Positions 46,144 to 56,286 of a stretch of DNA of 64,000 nucleotides are shown one piece after another (the stretch's first letter is position 1; every line of letters begins with the position of its first letter). This stretch comes from Pelomonas baiyunensis (GTDB taxonomy: Bacteria; Pseudomonadota; Gammaproteobacteria; Burkholderiales; Burkholderiaceae_C), in contig NZ_JBIGIB010000006.1 in assembly GCF_043555935.1 (NCBI RefSeq), positions 248,001-312,000 on the forward strand, given 5' to 3'. Under the pieces are notes generated by a model that saw only the letters and a list, made by a program, of their open reading frames with translations, was not told where the DNA came from and searched no databases. The position numbers and the translations under genes were made by a program.

Positions 46144-46950
46144 TCAGTCCGCCATGGGCAGCGGGAACTGCGTGCAGCCCAGCTTCTCGGAGATGTCGCG
46201 GCTGGCCTTCTGCAGCATCTTCACCACCGCGGGCGCCTTGGCCTCGTCGAAACGGAAGGTGGGGAAGGACACGCTCAGGCCGGCGATGGGCTGGCCGAGG
46301 CGGTCGAAGATGGGCACGCCCAGGCAGCGGATGTGGTCGTCGAATTCCTCGCGGTCTTCGCCGAAGCCTTGGGCCTTGACCTGTGCCAGTTCAGCCAGGA
46401 ACGCGGGGCGTTCGGTGATGGTCTTGTCGCGAAAGCGCTTGAACTCGGCGCCGTCCAGGATGGCGTCGCGGCGCTCGGGGTGCTCCCAGGCCATCAGCAC
46501 CTTGCCGATGGCGGTGCAGTGCAGCGGCGCACGGCGGCCCACGCGCGAGTACATGCCCAGCATGTGACGCGAGTCCACCTTGTGGATGTAGATGATTTCG
46601 CTGTCGATGAGGCTGCCCAGGTGCACGGTTTCGCCGGTGGCGTCGGCCAGCATCTGCATGGGGTGCTTGGCCAGGTCGACGAGGTCGGGCGAGGGCAGGG
46701 CCTTGGCGCCGATCTCGAACATGCGCATGGCCAGGCCGTAGCGCTCGCTGTCGGCCTCCTGGCGCACGTAGCCCAGGCTCTTCATGGTCTGCAAGAAGCG
46801 GTAGACCGTGGCCTTGGGCATGGCCAGGCGCACCGAGAGGTCGGTGATGCCGATGTCGTTGCGTTCGCCGAGCGCATTGAGGATGGCGAACACCTTGAGT
46901 ACCGCAGCAACCGACTCCGGCTGCTTGGAGTCGCCAATGTCGTCATCCAT
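46144..46950 (-). CDS. kdgR: KdgR, IclR-family repressor of pectin catabolism
   Basis: 268 residues from the ATG at 46950; a TTG at 46980 would add ten residues. It aligns over its whole length with what I know of E. coli KdgR: 'SVAAVLKVFAILNALGERND', 'IGITDLSVRLAMPKATVYRF' (recognition helix), 'LQTMKSLGYVRQE', 'IIYIHKVDSRHMLGMYSRVG', 'RRAPLHCTAIGKVLMAWEHP' and 'AGLSVSFPTFRFDE'. KdgR binds 2-keto-3-deoxygluconate and then releases operators. It is the last gene of the tog-ogl-pme-pel unit, 60 bp after the pectate lyase gene. KdgR-like sites occur at 21597 and 55656-55767. Confidence 0.9.
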   Translation of the reverse strand: MDDDIGDSKQPESVAAVLKVFAILNALGERNDIGITDLSVRLAMPKATVYRFLQTMKSLGYVRQEADSERYGLAMRMFEIGAKALPSPDLVDLAKHPMQMLADATGETVHLGSLIDSEIIYIHKVDSRHMLGMYSRVGRRAPLHCTAIGKVLMAWEHPERRDAILDGAEFKRFRDKTITERPAFLAELAQVKAQGFGEDREEFDDHIRCLGVPIFDRLGQPIAGLSVSFPTFRFDEAKAPAVVKMLQKASRDISEKLGCTQFPLPMAD

Positions 46951-47010
46951 CGTTTTGATTCTTTCGGGCGCTTGTTTCAAGAGAGGCGTGAATTCTCGCT
47001 CAGCACCGCC

Positions 47011-48282
47011 TCAGCGCAGTTGCGGGCCGGCGCCTGCACGGATCTGCTGGCTGAGGAGTCCTGGTTGCTGCGGGCGCAGCGCGGCGGCGTCGTAGAAGTC
47101 GTCGGGGCGCCAGCCGATGTCTGCTGAGAGCGACTCCGCGGGGTGGGCGGCCTGCCAGGCGCTGAGGATCTCGACCGGGCGACCGTTGAGCTGGCTGTGT
47201 TCGTCCAGGAACGCGGTGCCCTTGAGCCGGCGGATGAGCCGGTCTGGCGTGACGCTGGCGGGCAACTCCCAGCGGTTGTGTTCGCTGAACAGGCGCGACT
47301 GCATGCCCACGCCCAGCGAGTAGGCGAAGTCGTCGGCCGCGTCGGCGCTGAACAGGTTGGCCACCACGTGCACGCGGCCGAAGCGCACCCGCGGCGTGCG
47401 CTCCTTGCAGCCGTGGAAGTGGTTGTGGTGCAGCGTGACGCGCAGCTTTCCGTCGTCGCTGGTCTTGCCGTCGCCGCTGCCGATGAGCATGGTCTTGTCA
47501 TGCGCCTGGAAGCGGCACCACGACACGGTGACGAGGTCGCTGCCGTTGGTGATGTCCAGCAGCCCGTCGTGGTGCTGCACGCGCTGGCCCAGGCGGATGG
47601 GTTCGAGCTTGTCGGGCCGCTGGCCATCGTCGAAATGGCAGTGGTCCACCCACACGCGCTCGGCCCCGCGCAGCGAGACGTTGTCGTACGCCGAGTTCCA
47701 CTCGCCATGGCCGTTGTCGCGCGGCTGCCATTCGGGGAAGTAGTCGTAGGCGTCCGAGAAGCGCAGGTGGCGAATGACGATGTTGCTCACCCGCTCGAGC
47801 ATGAAGCCGCCGCGATGGAATCCGGCGCCGGGGGCCACGCCCACCAGGGTGGTGTTGGAGGGCAGCCGCACCTGGGCGACCTCCGCATGCCGCTTGGCGG
47901 AGCGCTTGCGGGCGTCTTCCAGCGGACCGGTGGGGTCGTCTCGGCCCCAGGTGGCGGGGTCGTAGGCACGGTCGAACGCGTCGAAGCTGAAGCCCGGCTC
48001 CATGAAGGCCTCGATGCCGGCGGGGCAGAGGTCGATGAAGCGGTGCACGCGGATGATCTTGGGCTTGTCGCCCGCGCGCAGTGCCGCGTCCAGCCCGGCG
48101 CGGTCGTGCACGTCGAACACATGGGCGGCTGTCGCCCCGGCCCCGCCCGTCGTGGGGCCCACGCTGGCCCAGCCCAACAGCGCTTGCGCCGGGCGGTCCG
48201 CCGGAAGGGCCGGCCGTGTGGCGCAGGCACTCAAGGCGGACAGGCCGGCGACGGCGAGGACGTGGCGGCGGTGCAGGCTCAT
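47011..48282 (-). CDS. Pectate lyase, polysaccharide lyase family 1 (lipoprotein-like)
   Basis: 423 residues. The N-terminus HRRHVLAVAGLSALSAC has a lipobox (LSAC, Cys20), so it is probably a lipoprotein; a twin-Arg-like RR is also present. The parallel beta-helix carries PL1 motifs: 'GAERVWVDHCHFDDG' (Ca ligands), 'LLDITNGSDLVTVSWCRFQA' and 'NHFHGCKERTPRVRFGRVHV' with the catalytic Arg. It cleaves polygalacturonate by beta-elimination, giving unsaturated oligogalacturonates for the Tog importer. The start overlaps the pectinesterase stop by 4 bases. Confidence 0.92.
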   Translation of the reverse strand: MSLHRRHVLAVAGLSALSACATRPALPADRPAQALLGWASVGPTTGGAGATAAHVFDVHDRAGLDAALRAGDKPKIIRVHRFIDLCPAGIEAFMEPGFSFDAFDRAYDPATWGRDDPTGPLEDARKRSAKRHAEVAQVRLPSNTTLVGVAPGAGFHRGGFMLERVSNIVIRHLRFSDAYDYFPEWQPRDNGHGEWNSAYDNVSLRGAERVWVDHCHFDDGQRPDKLEPIRLGQRVQHHDGLLDITNGSDLVTVSWCRFQAHDKTMLIGSGDGKTSDDGKLRVTLHHNHFHGCKERTPRVRFGRVHVVANLFSADAADDFAYSLGVGMQSRLFSEHNRWELPASVTPDRLIRRLKGTAFLDEHSQLNGRPVEILSAWQAAHPAESLSADIGWRPDDFYDAAALRPQQPGLLSQQIRAGAGPQLR

Positions 48283-49388
48283 GGGCGGTTGTTGAATTCG
48301 TGGAGTCGGTGGGTGGCGGCGTTGAAGGGCCGGCGCGAGGTGCTGGCCTGCCAGGGGCCGATGTGGGCGCCGATCTCGCTGTCGCGCACCACGGCGAGGC
48401 CGTTGGGGCTGGTGCCCGCCACCCAGGTGCCAGGCTTGACGCCGGCATCCCAGGCCCGGCCCAGCGCGGTGGCGCCGGGCGCGATGCCGGGTTCCGCGAG
48501 GAACCGGCTGTGCGTGACGAGGAAGCCTTGCCCCACCTCCGGCGCGGTGCTGGGCGCCAGCACGATGCCGCCATGGCCAGGCGCGCGGCGGTGGGCACGG
48601 GTCAGGAGGGTGCTGTGCTCGATGACCAGCACGGCGTTGCCGAAGATGAAGTCCACGTCGCCCGCGATGAGGCTGTGGCGAATCAGTTGCCGGGCGGGCT
48701 GGCCGGGCGCCGCGCGGCGGGCGAAGAGGGTGTCTTGGTGGCCCAGCAGGCGGACGTTCTCCAGCTGGATGCGGTCGCCGGCCAGGGTCAGCGCCACGGC
48801 CTGGGCGCCACCGCTTTCACCAGCACCGGCGGGGTAGGCCTGGCCGAGATGGACGGCGTCCATCGCATCGTTGGCAATGGTCAGCGCGATGAGTTGCACG
48901 TCGGCGCTTTGCACCAGCACGGTGGTGCTGCCGCCGGTGCCGATGGTGGCTTTGCCCAACTCTGGCACGCAGGGGTGCGCCGGTTCGTGTTCGGCTTTGG
49001 GTTGCCCAGCAAAGCGGCCGTCCACCAGCACCACGGCGGCGGCGTCCAGCGGCGAGCCGATGAGGGCCAGTGGCGCCTTGCCCTGGATGCAGACCGGGCC
49101 GCGGTACGTGCCCGGTTGGATTTGGATGACCCAGCGCTTGGTATCGCCTGGGGTGGGCGCCGGCACGCGGTCGATTGCGGCCTGAACGGACTCGCCGGGC
49201 CTCACCACGAAGTCCGGCGGCGTGGCGCCGAGGTCGGCCAGCGGCGCGGGCGTCCAGTCGCCCAGGTAGGCGGCCAGGGTGTGGGCGGCGGCCTGTTCGG
49301 GCGTCAGCTGCGGGCGGGTCTGGGCGGGGCTCACGCTGGCCGCCAGCGTGAGCGCCAGCGCGACGAGCGGCCCGAGTCGAGCCTTCAC
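48279..49388 (-). CDS. Pectinesterase, carbohydrate esterase family 8
   Basis: 369 residues from a GTG that overlaps the ogl stop. Signal peptide to about Ala22. CE8 motifs: 'GHQDTLFARR' , 'GDVDFIFGNAVLVIEHSTLL' with both catalytic Asp residues and 'ALGRAWDAG' with the substrate Arg/Trp. It removes methyl esters from pectin so the pectate lyase can act. The internal insertion around 115-145 ('AGQPKAEHEPAHPCVPELGK') is typical of the longer proteobacterial group. Confidence 0.92.
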   Translation of the reverse strand: MKARLGPLVALALTLAASVSPAQTRPQLTPEQAAAHTLAAYLGDWTPAPLADLGATPPDFVVRPGESVQAAIDRVPAPTPGDTKRWVIQIQPGTYRGPVCIQGKAPLALIGSPLDAAAVVLVDGRFAGQPKAEHEPAHPCVPELGKATIGTGGSTTVLVQSADVQLIALTIANDAMDAVHLGQAYPAGAGESGGAQAVALTLAGDRIQLENVRLLGHQDTLFARRAAPGQPARQLIRHSLIAGDVDFIFGNAVLVIEHSTLLTRAHRRAPGHGGIVLAPSTAPEVGQGFLVTHSRFLAEPGIAPGATALGRAWDAGVKPGTWVAGTSPNGLAVVRDSEIGAHIGPWQASTSRRPFNAATHRLHEFNNRP

Positions 49389-50545
49389 AAGTCCGCCAGG
49401 TAGAGGGCGGGCTCCACGCCGTTCGCGCGCTCCTTGTCGCAGCTGAACAGCACCTGCTTTTCGTCCGGCGTGAAGCTGGGGTGGGGGTGGGTGACCTGGC
49501 GGCTGTCCTTGTAGACGTCCCAGCCACTGTCGTGGCGCGCGATCGGGCGTGTGATGCCGGCCTTCAGGTCGAACAGGTGCAGGTAGGGGTCACCCACCAG
49601 CATCTCGTTGTCACCGGCGCTGGCCTTGCCGCAGCCGTCGCCCACGATGAGCGTGCCGTCGAAGTTGCTCATCAGGTGCGAGCAGGGCGGCATGGCGGTG
49701 AGCAGCTTGTTCTCCAGCGTCACGGGGTCCAGGCTGTAGATCCAGCGCTCGGGGGCGTTGGCGTTGTAGCTCACGTAAATCATGGCGCTGCCGTCGGGCA
49801 CCCAGAACTCGTGCGTGCAGCTTTCGCCGTCGGTGTGTTCCTTGCCGCAGCGGCGGTTCGTGCCGTCTTCGTTGATGAACCACATGCGGGCATCGATGAG
49901 GTCGTGCGGGCCTTCGTGGCAGTAGGCCACGGTGTGGTCGTCGAACGGGCGGTACTGCGGGTGGCCCAGCCAGCCGCGCTGCTCCAGGATGACGCTGCGT
50001 TGGCCAGTTTGCAGGTCCACGCTGAACAGCCGGCACAGCGGCTTCTTGTGGAACATGTCGTTGAACTTCTGCCAGGTGTTCAGCGGGAACCAGTCGGCCG
50101 CGGCGATCTCGATGCCGACCATCTTGGTGCAGGCGCTGTTGCTCACCCAGGTGCCGTAGCCCACCCAGCCGTCGGGCACGACGTAGGCGACCTCTTCCTT
50201 CAGCGTGGCGAGCTCCAGGCGGATGAGGTGGCGGTCACCGCGCACGAAGTAGACGAAGCGGTCGTCCGGGCTCATGAAGGCGCCGAAGGTGTTCTCACGG
50301 GCGCCATCGGTCAGCTGAAGGGCCGTCTGCGAGGGCAGGTCCAGCAGATGCAGGTTCCAGTTCGGGCTGGGCTGGGGGCCGAACTCGCCGCCGAACATCA
50401 ACTTCGTGCCGTCATTGGTGAAGCACTTTTGATAGAAGTAGTTGCGGTGGCAGGTGACGTCGGGCGGCGTCAGGCGGGTGACGCGGGCGCCGGTGTCGGG
50501 GTCCTCGTGCGAGACGAAGTTGAATTTGCGCTCGGTGGCTTTCAT
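49385..50545 (-). CDS. ogl: Oligogalacturonate lyase (PL22)
   Basis: 386 residues from the ATG at 50545, which overlaps the upstream stop (TGATG). A seven-bladed propeller: 'NYFYQKCFTNDGTKLMFGGE', 'NLHLLDLPSQTALQLTDG', 'GYGTWVSNSACTKMVGIE', 'TVAYCHEGPHDLIDARMWFI', and the metal-binding 'EHTDGESCTHEFWVPDGSAM'. It has no signal peptide, so it is cytoplasmic, where it splits di- and trigalacturonates to 5-keto-4-deoxyuronate. It lies between importer and pectinesterase genes. Confidence 0.94.
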   Translation of the reverse strand: MKATERKFNFVSHEDPDTGARVTRLTPPDVTCHRNYFYQKCFTNDGTKLMFGGEFGPQPSPNWNLHLLDLPSQTALQLTDGARENTFGAFMSPDDRFVYFVRGDRHLIRLELATLKEEVAYVVPDGWVGYGTWVSNSACTKMVGIEIAAADWFPLNTWQKFNDMFHKKPLCRLFSVDLQTGQRSVILEQRGWLGHPQYRPFDDHTVAYCHEGPHDLIDARMWFINEDGTNRRCGKEHTDGESCTHEFWVPDGSAMIYVSYNANAPERWIYSLDPVTLENKLLTAMPPCSHLMSNFDGTLIVGDGCGKASAGDNEMLVGDPYLHLFDLKAGITRPIARHDSGWDVYKDSRQVTHPHPSFTPDEKQVLFSCDKERANGVEPALYLADL

Positions 50546-51827
50546 CACTGGATCCTCTGCAACAGGGCGTTGCCTTCTTCGACGAGGCGGCGGGCAGCCT
50601 CGCCGTCGGTGGTCTTGTTGTAGGCGACGGTCTCGAAGACCTCGCGCATGAATTTCTGGAAGCGCGCGTGCTCGAACAGCGGCGCGGGGCGGATGAGGCG
50701 GCCGGCGTCGCGCTGGGCCTGGATCTGGTCGTGCGCGGCCAGTTCCAGCGGGGGCAGGCCGCCGGCTTGTTGCAGCACGGCCAGCGCGCTCTTGGCGCTG
50801 GGCAGGCCGCGCGTGCGGCCCAAGATGCGCGCGGCCTCGGGGTCGGTCAGCAGGAAGTTCATCAGCCGGGCGGCCAGCTCGGGTTGGGTGCTGTTGCGGC
50901 CGACCGTGTACATGACCGTGGGGCGGCCGAAGAGACCGCTCTCGCGGCTGCCGTCCAGCGTGGGGAAGGCGCCCAGGGTGAGCCTCTCGCCCGGCGCCAG
51001 CGTGGAGCTGCGCAGGCCGATGGTGGAGTCCCAGGTGTAGTTGCCGGCCCAGCGGCCTGCCACCCAGTCGGGTTGCTGCTCGGTGGGCTTCTCGGCGCCA
51101 CCCAAGGACGCGCGCAGCGGCAGCGGCGTGGCCACGTGCGAGTCCACCAGGCGCTTGTAGGTTTTCACCCAGTCCAGCGCGGCGGCGGGGCTCATGGCCA
51201 CGCGGGCCTGGGTGGGGTCGACAAAGGGCGTGCCGTGCTTTTGCTGCACGTAGCTCTGCGACAGCAGGATCATGTCGTAGAGCTCACCGTCCAGCGGGTA
51301 GGCGCTGTCTCCCAGCTTGGCGCGGAAGGCGGGGCCGGTGGCGAAGAGTTCGTCCCAGGTTTCAGGCAGCTTCACGCCGGCGCGCGCGAAGGCGGTCTGG
51401 TTCCACAGAAACACCCGGGCGCTGAAAGACGAGGGCAGCGCGTTGAGCTTGCCCTGCACGCGGCCGTAGGCGAGGTCGTCGTCGGTGAATTGGTCCAGCG
51501 CCAGTTCTTTGCTGAGCGTGTTCAGGTCGGTGAAGCCGTTGCCGCGCTTGCTGAACATGGCCATCCACGCCCAGTTGATCTGCATGAGGTCGGGCTCGGA
51601 GCGACCGGCGATCTGGGTGGTGAGCCGCTCCAGATAGCCCGAGAAGCCCATGTACTCGGCCTTGACCTTCACGCCATGGCGCTGCTCGAACACCTTGAGC
51701 GCCGCCAGCGTGGCCTGGTGGCGGCCTGCGCCGCCCCACCACGCGAAGCGCAGCGGTTTGGAGTTGGCATGGACCCAGGGCGCGGCCAGGGCGGCGCCGC
51801 TGACGAGGAGGCTGCGGCGGTTCAAGG

Positions 51828-51831
<4 letters not shown>
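50545..51831 (-). CDS. togB: Oligogalacturonide ABC transporter solute-binding protein (TogB-like)
   Basis: 428 residues with a Tat/Sec-like leader (NRRSLLVSGAALAAPWVHA). Family 1 solute-binding features 'RFAWWGGAGRHQATLAALKV' and 'EYMGFSGYLERLTTQIAGRS', 'DLMQINWAWMAMFSKRGNGF'. In this operon with permeases and oligogalacturonate lyase it should bind oligogalacturonides. Its stop overlaps the start of ogl, and its start overlaps the ATPase stop by 4 bases. Confidence 0.88.
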
Positions 51832-52934
<1,103 letters not shown>

Positions 52935-52938
52935 GGGG

Positions 52939-53811
52939 TCAGCCCTTCACGCCACTGCTGGTGGCGCCTTCGATGAAATGCTTTTGGGCGGCGAAGAACA
53001 CCGCGACGGACGGGATCAGGGCGACGACGGAGATCGCGATCACATTGGCCCACTCGACCTCCTCGGTCGCGCCGATGCTCATCTTCAGCGCCAGGCTCAC
53101 GGGGTACTTCTCGACCGAGGCCAGGTAGATGAGCGGGCCCATGAAGTCGTTCATCGTCCAGATGAACTGGAAGACGATGACGCTGATGATGGCCGGCTTG
53201 AGCAGCGGCACGATGATGTGCCAGAGCAGCTGCAGCGCGTTGCAGCCGTCGATCAGCGCGGCCTCCTCCATGTCGCGCGGGATGCCGCGCAGGAACTGCA
53301 CGAGCATGAACACAAAGAAGGTGTCGGTCGCGAACGCCGAGGGCACGATCAGCGGCAGGTAGCTGTCCAGCCAGCCCAGCTCGCGGAACACCAGGTACTG
53401 CGGCAGGCGCAGCACGATGAGCGGCAACATCATCGTGCCGACCATGATGCTGAACAGCATCTTCTTGCCCCAGAACTCGAAGCGCGCGAAGGCGTAGGCC
53501 ACCAGCACGCAGGAGATCACCGTGACGATGATGCGCGGGATGGTGATGAGGAAGCTGTTCAGGAAGTAGGTCGCGAACGTGTACTCGGTGCTGGTCTTCC
53601 AGCCCTTGGCGTAGGCGTCCAGCGAGAACTTGCTGGGCCAGAAGCCGGCCGACGTGAAGATCTCGCTGTTGCTCTTGAAGGACGCGCCCACCAGCCACAG
53701 CAACGGGTAGAGCATGACGATGGCGGTGGCCGCCAGCAGCAGATAGCGCAGCCAGGGCGTCTTGCCGTCGTCGCCCACGGCGCGTTCGTTCAGTTCAGCG
53801 GCGGCGCTCAT
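52939..53811 (-). CDS. togN: Oligogalacturonide ABC permease (TogN-like, MalG family)
   Basis: 290 residues from the ATG at 53811. Six predicted membrane segments; EAA loop 'DMEEAALIDGCNALQLLWHI' with the conserved Gly. 'LRYLLLAATAIVMLYPLLWL' begins the first helix. It pairs with the upstream TogM-like permease. The ATG overlaps the togM stop by 4 bases. Confidence 0.9.
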   Translation of the reverse strand: MSAAAELNERAVGDDGKTPWLRYLLLAATAIVMLYPLLWLVGASFKSNSEIFTSAGFWPSKFSLDAYAKGWKTSTEYTFATYFLNSFLITIPRIIVTVISCVLVAYAFARFEFWGKKMLFSIMVGTMMLPLIVLRLPQYLVFRELGWLDSYLPLIVPSAFATDTFFVFMLVQFLRGIPRDMEEAALIDGCNALQLLWHIIVPLLKPAIISVIVFQFIWTMNDFMGPLIYLASVEKYPVSLALKMSIGATEEVEWANVIAISVVALIPSVAVFFAAQKHFIEGATSSGVKG

Positions 53812-54692
53812 TTCTTGTCCTTTTCGCCCGCATAGAACACCCAGAACTTGCTGCTCCAGAACGACATCGCGGCCAGCCCGGCGACGAGGGCGAACAGCAC
53901 CCAGCTCAGCGCTGCGCCGTAGCCGAGGTTGAAGAAGCGGAAGCTCTGGTCGTAGATGTACAGCGCCAGCACGTAGGTGGAATGCAGCGGGCCGCCCTCG
54001 GTGATGAGGTAGGGGCCGTTGAACTCCTGGAAGGCATGCACCATCTGCATGATCAGGTTGAAGAAGATGACCGGCGTGATCAGCGGCACGGTGATCTTCC
54101 AGAACTGCTGGTTGACGCTGGCGCCATCGATCTCGGCGGCTTCGTAGAGCGACTTCGGCACGTTCTGCAGCGCGGCCAGGAAGATCACGCAGGCCGAGCC
54201 GAACTGCCAGGTGAAGAGCAGCACGATGGTCCACATCGAGTAATGCTCGTCAGCCAACCACGGGATGGGCTCGAAGCCCAGCTGGCCCAGGAGGATGTTG
54301 ACGAGCCCGTGCTTGGCGAACACGAAGCGCCACAGCACCGCCACGGCGATCGACCCACCGAGGATGGACGGGATGTAGAACGCCGCCCGGAAGGCATTGA
54401 TGCCCTTGAGCCGGAAGTTCAGCACCTGCGCCACCACCAGCGCAAAGCCCACGCGCAGCGGCACGGCCAGCAGCGCAAAGGTGAGGGTGACGCCCAGCGA
54501 TTTGCGGAACAGCGGGTCGCCGGTCAGCATCTCTTCGTAGTTGCGCAGGCCCACCCACTCCGGTGGGTCGATCAGGTCGTACTGCGTGAAGCTGAGGGCA
54601 AAGCTCATCACGAAGGGGAAGAGCTTGAACAGCAGCACGCCCAGCACGAAGGGCAGCACGAACAGGAAGCCTAATCTCTTGTTTTCGTACAT
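53808..54692 (-). CDS. togM: Oligogalacturonide ABC permease (TogM-like, MalF family)
   Basis: 294 residues from the ATG at 54692. Six membrane segments, and the EAA loop 'SLYEAAEIDGASVNQQFWKI' followed by 'TVPLITPVIFFNLIMQMVHA'. It is the first gene of the eight-gene minus-strand unit togM-togN-togA-togB-ogl-pme-pel-kdgR. A 144-bp gap carrying a palindromic repeat separates it from kduD, so transcription may continue from the kduD promoter. Confidence 0.9.
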   Translation of the reverse strand: MYENKRLGFLFVLPFVLGVLLFKLFPFVMSFALSFTQYDLIDPPEWVGLRNYEEMLTGDPLFRKSLGVTLTFALLAVPLRVGFALVVAQVLNFRLKGINAFRAAFYIPSILGGSIAVAVLWRFVFAKHGLVNILLGQLGFEPIPWLADEHYSMWTIVLLFTWQFGSACVIFLAALQNVPKSLYEAAEIDGASVNQQFWKITVPLITPVIFFNLIMQMVHAFQEFNGPYLITEGGPLHSTYVLALYIYDQSFRFFNLGYGAALSWVLFALVAGLAAMSFWSSKFWVFYAGEKDKK

Positions 54693-54734
54693 CTCACCGT
54701 GTCTCCGTCGGTGATTCTCAGAGCCCCGCCGCGT

Positions 54735-54832
54735 CAGCGAGGCGGGCCATCCAGCGAAGCCGCGGAACCGGCTCCGCCGGGTCGCTGGCTTGCCCCCTCG
54801 AGGGGGCGCGCGTCAGCGCGTAGGGGGTGGGC
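54735..54832 (-). repeat. Dispersed palindromic repeat, copy 2
   Basis: Contains the perfect palindrome GCCCCCTCGAGGGGGC (54791-54806), preceded on the minus strand by GGCCCACCCCCTAC and a GCGCG/CGCGC hairpin (head near 54832). Beyond it lies CCAGCGA...TCGCTGG with an inner GC hairpin (54749-54787). Head and tail are the same as in the urtA-urtB copy at 9299-9343, in opposite orientation. It lies between kduD and togM. Confidence 0.7.
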
Positions 54833-54836
54833 CGAA

Positions 54837-55598
54837 TCACCGAGCCAACCAGCCGCCGTCAACGGCGAGGGTGTAGCCGTTGACGTAGTCCGACGCGGTG
54901 GACGCCAGGAACACGACCGGGCCGGCCAGGTCCTCGGGCTTGCCCCAGCGGCCGGCCGGAATGCGCTCCAGGATGGCGGCGTTGCGGTTTTCGTCGGCCC
55001 GCAGCTGTGCGGTGTTGTTGGTGGCCATGTAGCCCGGGGCGATGGCGTTCACGTTGATGCCGTGCGAGGCCCACTCGTTGGCCATCAGCCGGGTGATGCC
55101 CATCACGCCACTCTTGCTGGCGGTGTACGACGGCACGCGGATGCCGCCCTGGAAGCTCAGCATCGACGCGATGTTGATGATCTTGCCGCCGCTGCCCTGC
55201 GCCATGAAGACCTTGGCCACCGCTTGCGACAGGAAGAACACCGACTTCAGGTTCAGGTCCATCACGTCGTCCCAGTCGGCTTCCGAGAACTTGATGGCGT
55301 CTTCGCGGCGAATGATGCCGGCGTTGTTCACGAGGATGTGCACGGCGCCGTTCAACCCCTTGGCGCGGGCCACCAGGTCCGGAATGCAGGCCGTGTCACC
55401 CAGGTTGGCGCGCAGGTCCAGAAACTGGCGACCCAGGGCGAGCACGCCGGCTTGTGTCTCGGTGGGCTCGGACACGTTCACGCCCACCACGTCAGCCCCG
55501 GCCTGCGCCAGCGCCAGCGCCATGCCCTGGCCCAAACCGGTGTTGCAGCCGGTGACGATGGCGGTTTTGCCGGCAAGTTGGAAGGAAGGAAGCACCAT
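54837..55598 (-). CDS. kduD: 2-dehydro-3-deoxy-D-gluconate 5-dehydrogenase KduD
   Basis: 253 residues from the ATG at 55598, the usual KduD length; the frame is open further upstream through operator sequences. SDR motifs TGCNTGLG (16-23), 'HILVNNAGIIRREDAIKFSE', Ser in 'NIASMLSFQGGIRVPSY' and YTASK, and the C-terminal 'SDYVNGYTLAVDGGWLAR' are KduD-typical. It reduces 2,5-diketo-3-deoxygluconate to KDG with NAD(P)H. Divergent from kdgF, with four KdgR-like sites between. Confidence 0.93.
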   Translation of the reverse strand: MVLPSFQLAGKTAIVTGCNTGLGQGMALALAQAGADVVGVNVSEPTETQAGVLALGRQFLDLRANLGDTACIPDLVARAKGLNGAVHILVNNAGIIRREDAIKFSEADWDDVMDLNLKSVFFLSQAVAKVFMAQGSGGKIINIASMLSFQGGIRVPSYTASKSGVMGITRLMANEWASHGINVNAIAPGYMATNNTAQLRADENRNAAILERIPAGRWGKPEDLAGPVVFLASTASDYVNGYTLAVDGGWLAR

Positions 55599-55655
55599 GG
55601 CGTTGTCCTGAAGTGGAGGCCGAGCGGCGGGCCTCGTCGTGGAGAGGGGTGAAAT

Positions 55656-55767
55656 TGAAACGCGGTTCCAATTCCTGTTTGGCGCGACTTTAGGCGTCAC
55701 GATCAGGCTGCGGAATCATGGTTTCTAATTAGTGAACCGCTGTTCCGAAAAATGAATTGCGGTTCTA
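55656..55767. promoter_or_regulatory. Cluster of four KdgR-like operators in kduD-kdgF divergent promoter
   Basis: Four 15-base sites with the pattern NGAA-N2 / N3 / GTTYC-N: TGAAACGCGGTTCCA (55656-55670, extended to a 19-base near-palindrome 55654-55672), GGAATCATGGTTTCT (55712-55726), TGAACCGCTGTTCCG (55733-55747) and TGAATTGCGGTTCTA (55753-55767). The last three start 21 and 20 bp apart, two helical turns. E. coli KdgR sites have GAAAC-N3-GTTTC cores, so these fit the adjacent KdgR. Confidence 0.7.
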
Positions 55768-55800
55768 TCATGCACCGCAATCCAGCCGCTCCAAGCCGCC

Positions 55801-56133
55801 ATGAGCCACTATTTCCGCCACCAAGACACCCCCTGGACCGAACTCGGCGACGGCATCCGCCGCAAGATCGTGGGGCACACCCCCGAGCTGATGTCGGTGC
55901 TTGTGCAGTTCGACCGGGGTGCGGTCGGCACGGTGCATGCGCACGACGCGCATGACCAGATCGCCTACGTCGTGTCGGGCCGGTTCGAGTGCCAGGTGGG
56001 CGGCGAAACCTGCGTGCTGCACCCGGGTGACGCCTTCATCGCCCCGCGGCTGACCTCGCACGGCGTGGTGGCACTGGACGACGGCGCCACCTTGCTGGAC
56101 CAGTTTTCCCCCCGGCGCGACGACTACCTGTAG
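55801..56133 (+). CDS. kdgF: KdgF-like cupin, unsaturated uronate processing
   Basis: 110 residues, single cupin domain: 'FDRGAVGTVHAHDAHDQIAY' (metal-binding His, His) and 'VVSGRFECQVGGETCVLHPG' then 'DAFIAPRLTSHGVVAL' (second cupin motif His). Length and divergence from kduD match KdgF, which turns 4,5-unsaturated galacturonate into 5-keto-4-deoxyuronate. It has no signal peptide. Identity rests on length, motif and neighbours. Confidence 0.85.
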   Translation: MSHYFRHQDTPWTELGDGIRRKIVGHTPELMSVLVQFDRGAVGTVHAHDAHDQIAYVVSGRFECQVGGETCVLHPGDAFIAPRLTSHGVVALDDGATLLDQFSPRRDDYL

Positions 56134-56286
56134 CCGAGCCGGCGCGGTGGGTGCTCGCACTGCAGCGACGCCCGCTTCACGATCGACGGGTGCCCTGCGT
56201 GCGCCCCTGGGCCTTGAGCCCCCCGCACCCTTTGAGAGCTGCCAGCGCCCGCGTGCGCCCAGGCGGCCAGCACCAGGAGACAACCC

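Noticed and set aside
46968..46990. KdgR site directly upstream of kdgR (TTGAAACAAG on the minus strand)
   Set aside because: Only one half-site is present; the partner at 6-3-6 spacing does not match, so autoregulation at this position is not supported.
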